Source: Bacteriovoracaceae bacterium (lineage in GTDB: Bacteria; Bdellovibrionota; Bacteriovoracia; Bacteriovoracales; Bacteriovoracaceae). Taken from it: a stretch of DNA of 15,972 nucleotides. Made by a program: the position numbers and the translations under genes. The notes beneath the pieces were generated by a model that made no database searches, was not told the DNA's origin, and saw only the letters and a program-made list of their open reading frames with translations. Below, piece by piece: positions 14,600 through 15,972 of the stretch. The first letter of the stretch is position 1. Each line of letters opens with the position of its first letter. Where the stretch lies: contig JAGLCH010000377.1 in assembly GCA_023146355.1 (NCBI GenBank), positions 1 through 15,972 of the forward strand, written 5' to 3'.

Positions 14600-15949
14600 T
14601 TAGTTTGAAATCACAATAAAATGGAGCTTCTTTAGCAAGTCTTCTGCAGAATCCGTAGAGACATAAAAGCTCAAGAAACGAGAACCGCCATTAAAGCGGA
14701 AGATATTAGTCCCTCCCTCGTTGAGGTGAGACATGATTTTAGAAATAATTCCCGCTTCACGCTCCAAATCATTACCGATAATTGAGACTCTAGATACCAG
14801 TGCCTGGTCGACAATGGAAAATTCACGCTCAATATCTGCAATTAAATCTGAGCTAAGTTGATATTTTTCGGCGAAAAGGATGGTAGCTCCACCTGTTGTT
14901 CCAAAGAAAGATTCATAACTAATATTATTGCGGTCAAGAACATCAAGTAATACTTTATGAAAGCGACGATGGGGTCTGCCAACATTATCAGTTACCGTCA
15001 TTAAGATATGATCATCTGTTTTGGCGACTGCTCTTAAAACAGGTAGAGTACCTATATCTGAACGAATCCAAGTTCCATCAAGTTCAGGATTAATACTAGA
15101 TCCCACATAAACTGGAATATCTTTTCTTGATGCTGGAGCTAGAGTTTCAGGGTAAAGAACCTTCGCCCCAAGGTGGGCCATATTAGATGCTTCGTCATAT
15201 TGAAGTTGATCGAATTTAAATGCGTCAGCTGTGATCCGGGGATCAGTGGAGAAAATTCCGGCAACATCCGTCCATATTTGAATTTCTTTTGCCTCTAAAG
15301 CTTCTGCAACAAGGGCAGCGGAGAAGTCAGATCCCTCTCGGCCAAGCGTTGTAGTGGCACCTTCAATATTTGATCCAATAAACCCCTGAGTTACAACTAC
15401 TGTATTTTTTTTGAGATGAGGTACAATATACTCCCCTACTCTTTCTTTTATTTTTGAAAGTATAGGAATCGCATTATTGAAATCACTATTTGTTTTAATT
15501 ATCCTACGGGCATCAACTAAAACAACTTCCCGGCCCAAATAATTTTTAAGAACACCTGCAAAGAGTGCTGAGCTCATTCGCTCACCAATTGAATACAGGC
15601 GATCCATTGCGCGGTCAGAGATCTCTTTTAAAAGATAGATCCCGCGAATTAGAGACTCTCCCTCAAGGAGAATTTCATCAATTAATTTATAGGCACAATT
15701 ATCAGCATCAAGTTCCTTCGCGATTTGGTAGTGTCTCTCTTTAATTGCATAAAGGAGCTCAATAGACTCATCACACTTTTTATCCATAGCGAGATGGGCC
15801 ATGCGCTCTAACTGATTCGTTGTATTGTGAGTTGCAGAGAGAATAACTACACCAATGCTCTCGTTGCTTTTAACGATCTCTGCGCAGCGTCTCATTGCTG
15901 CTGCATCCTTTACACTACTACCACCAAACTTTGATACAATGACTTTCAT
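14600..15949 (-). CDS. lysC: Aspartate kinase, LysC type
   Basis: This 449-residue enzyme phosphorylates aspartate, the first step of lysine, threonine, methionine and diaminopimelate synthesis. Its length equals that of E. coli LysC. Conserved motifs include the nucleotide/substrate site KFGGSSV (7-13), TTLGREGSDFSAALVAEAL, IWTDVAGIFSTDPR and GAKVLYPETLAP. The C-terminal third reads as the two ACT domains (VSIIGNDLERE... to KLHFIVISN), so feedback inhibition, normally by lysine, is expected. The start ATG at 15949 has only a weak GAG-containing site upstream, and the window ends 23 bases further, so the promoter or any lysine riboswitch cannot be seen. It has no visible functional link to the purine operon, although a threonine-synthase-like gene lies about 2 kb away on the other strand. 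Confidence 0.95.
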   Translation of the reverse strand: MKVIVSKFGGSSVKDAAAMRRCAEIVKSNESIGVVILSATHNTTNQLERMAHLAMDKKCDESIELLYAIKERHYQIAKELDADNCAYKLIDEILLEGESLIRGIYLLKEISDRAMDRLYSIGERMSSALFAGVLKNYLGREVVLVDARRIIKTNSDFNNAIPILSKIKERVGEYIVPHLKKNTVVVTQGFIGSNIEGATTTLGREGSDFSAALVAEALEAKEIQIWTDVAGIFSTDPRITADAFKFDQLQYDEASNMAHLGAKVLYPETLAPASRKDIPVYVGSSINPELDGTWIRSDIGTLPVLRAVAKTDDHILMTVTDNVGRPHRRFHKVLLDVLDRNNISYESFFGTTGGATILFAEKYQLSSDLIADIEREFSIVDQALVSRVSIIGNDLEREAGIISKIMSHLNEGGTNIFRFNGGSRFLSFYVSTDSAEDLLKKLHFIVISN

Positions 15950-15972
15950 TATTAATCTCGTGTTAACTTTTT

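Noticed and set aside
1..15972. CRISPR array, tRNA, rRNA, insertion sequence or phage genes
   Set aside because: No regularly spaced repeats, cloverleaf sequence, transposase or integrase motifs were seen.

Overview
The window is AT-rich, gene-dense DNA from a Gram-negative bacterium. There is an outer-membrane barrel protein with a signal peptide, clear Shine-Dalgarno sites and short intergenic gaps. The gene content and protein style (an Xre regulator with a second winged-helix-like domain, a short Omp85-like barrel, an E. coli-like LysC) would fit the Bdellovibrionota, for example a Bacteriovorax/Halobacteriovorax-type predator. That placement is inference; no marker gene is present.

Layout. 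(1) 1-774: an Xre-type regulator. (2) 771-2238, minus strand: a queuosine-salvage unit with a promoter, a preQ1-I-like riboswitch that overlaps the ribosome binding site, a YhhQ/VUT-family queuosine-precursor transporter, and a translationally coupled small radical SAM protein that may be a QueL-like queuine lyase. (3) 2309-3502: an Omp85-like outer-membrane protein. (4) 3506-11175, minus strand: a five-gene operon, carbamate kinase - ygeW - ygeY - selenium-type xanthine dehydrogenase - ssnA, closed by a strong terminator hairpin. (5) 11176-11471: a divergent control region. (6) 11472-14207, plus strand: two fold-type-II PLP enzymes, one threonine-synthase-like with a zinc ribbon and one cysteine-synthase-like, closed by a terminator. 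(7) 14228-15949, minus strand: an 84-residue protein of unknown function and aspartate kinase lysC.

The core is a compact version of the E. coli ygeW-ssnA-xdhD purine/ureide catabolism region. The expected flow is oxidation of a purine by the molybdenum hydroxylase, deamination or ring opening by SsnA, and hydrolysis by YgeY. YgeW would then phosphorolyse a ureido intermediate to carbamoyl phosphate, and carbamate kinase would make ATP from it. The E. coli partners ygeX (diaminopropionate ammonia-lyase), hyuA and ygfK are absent from the window. The two divergent PLP enzymes are the obvious candidates to do the job of YgeX, and this is the most interesting hypothesis here.

Several start codons were moved downstream because the longest frame begins inside or upstream of a good Shine-Dalgarno site (radical SAM, transporter, ygeY, carbamate kinase, small protein).
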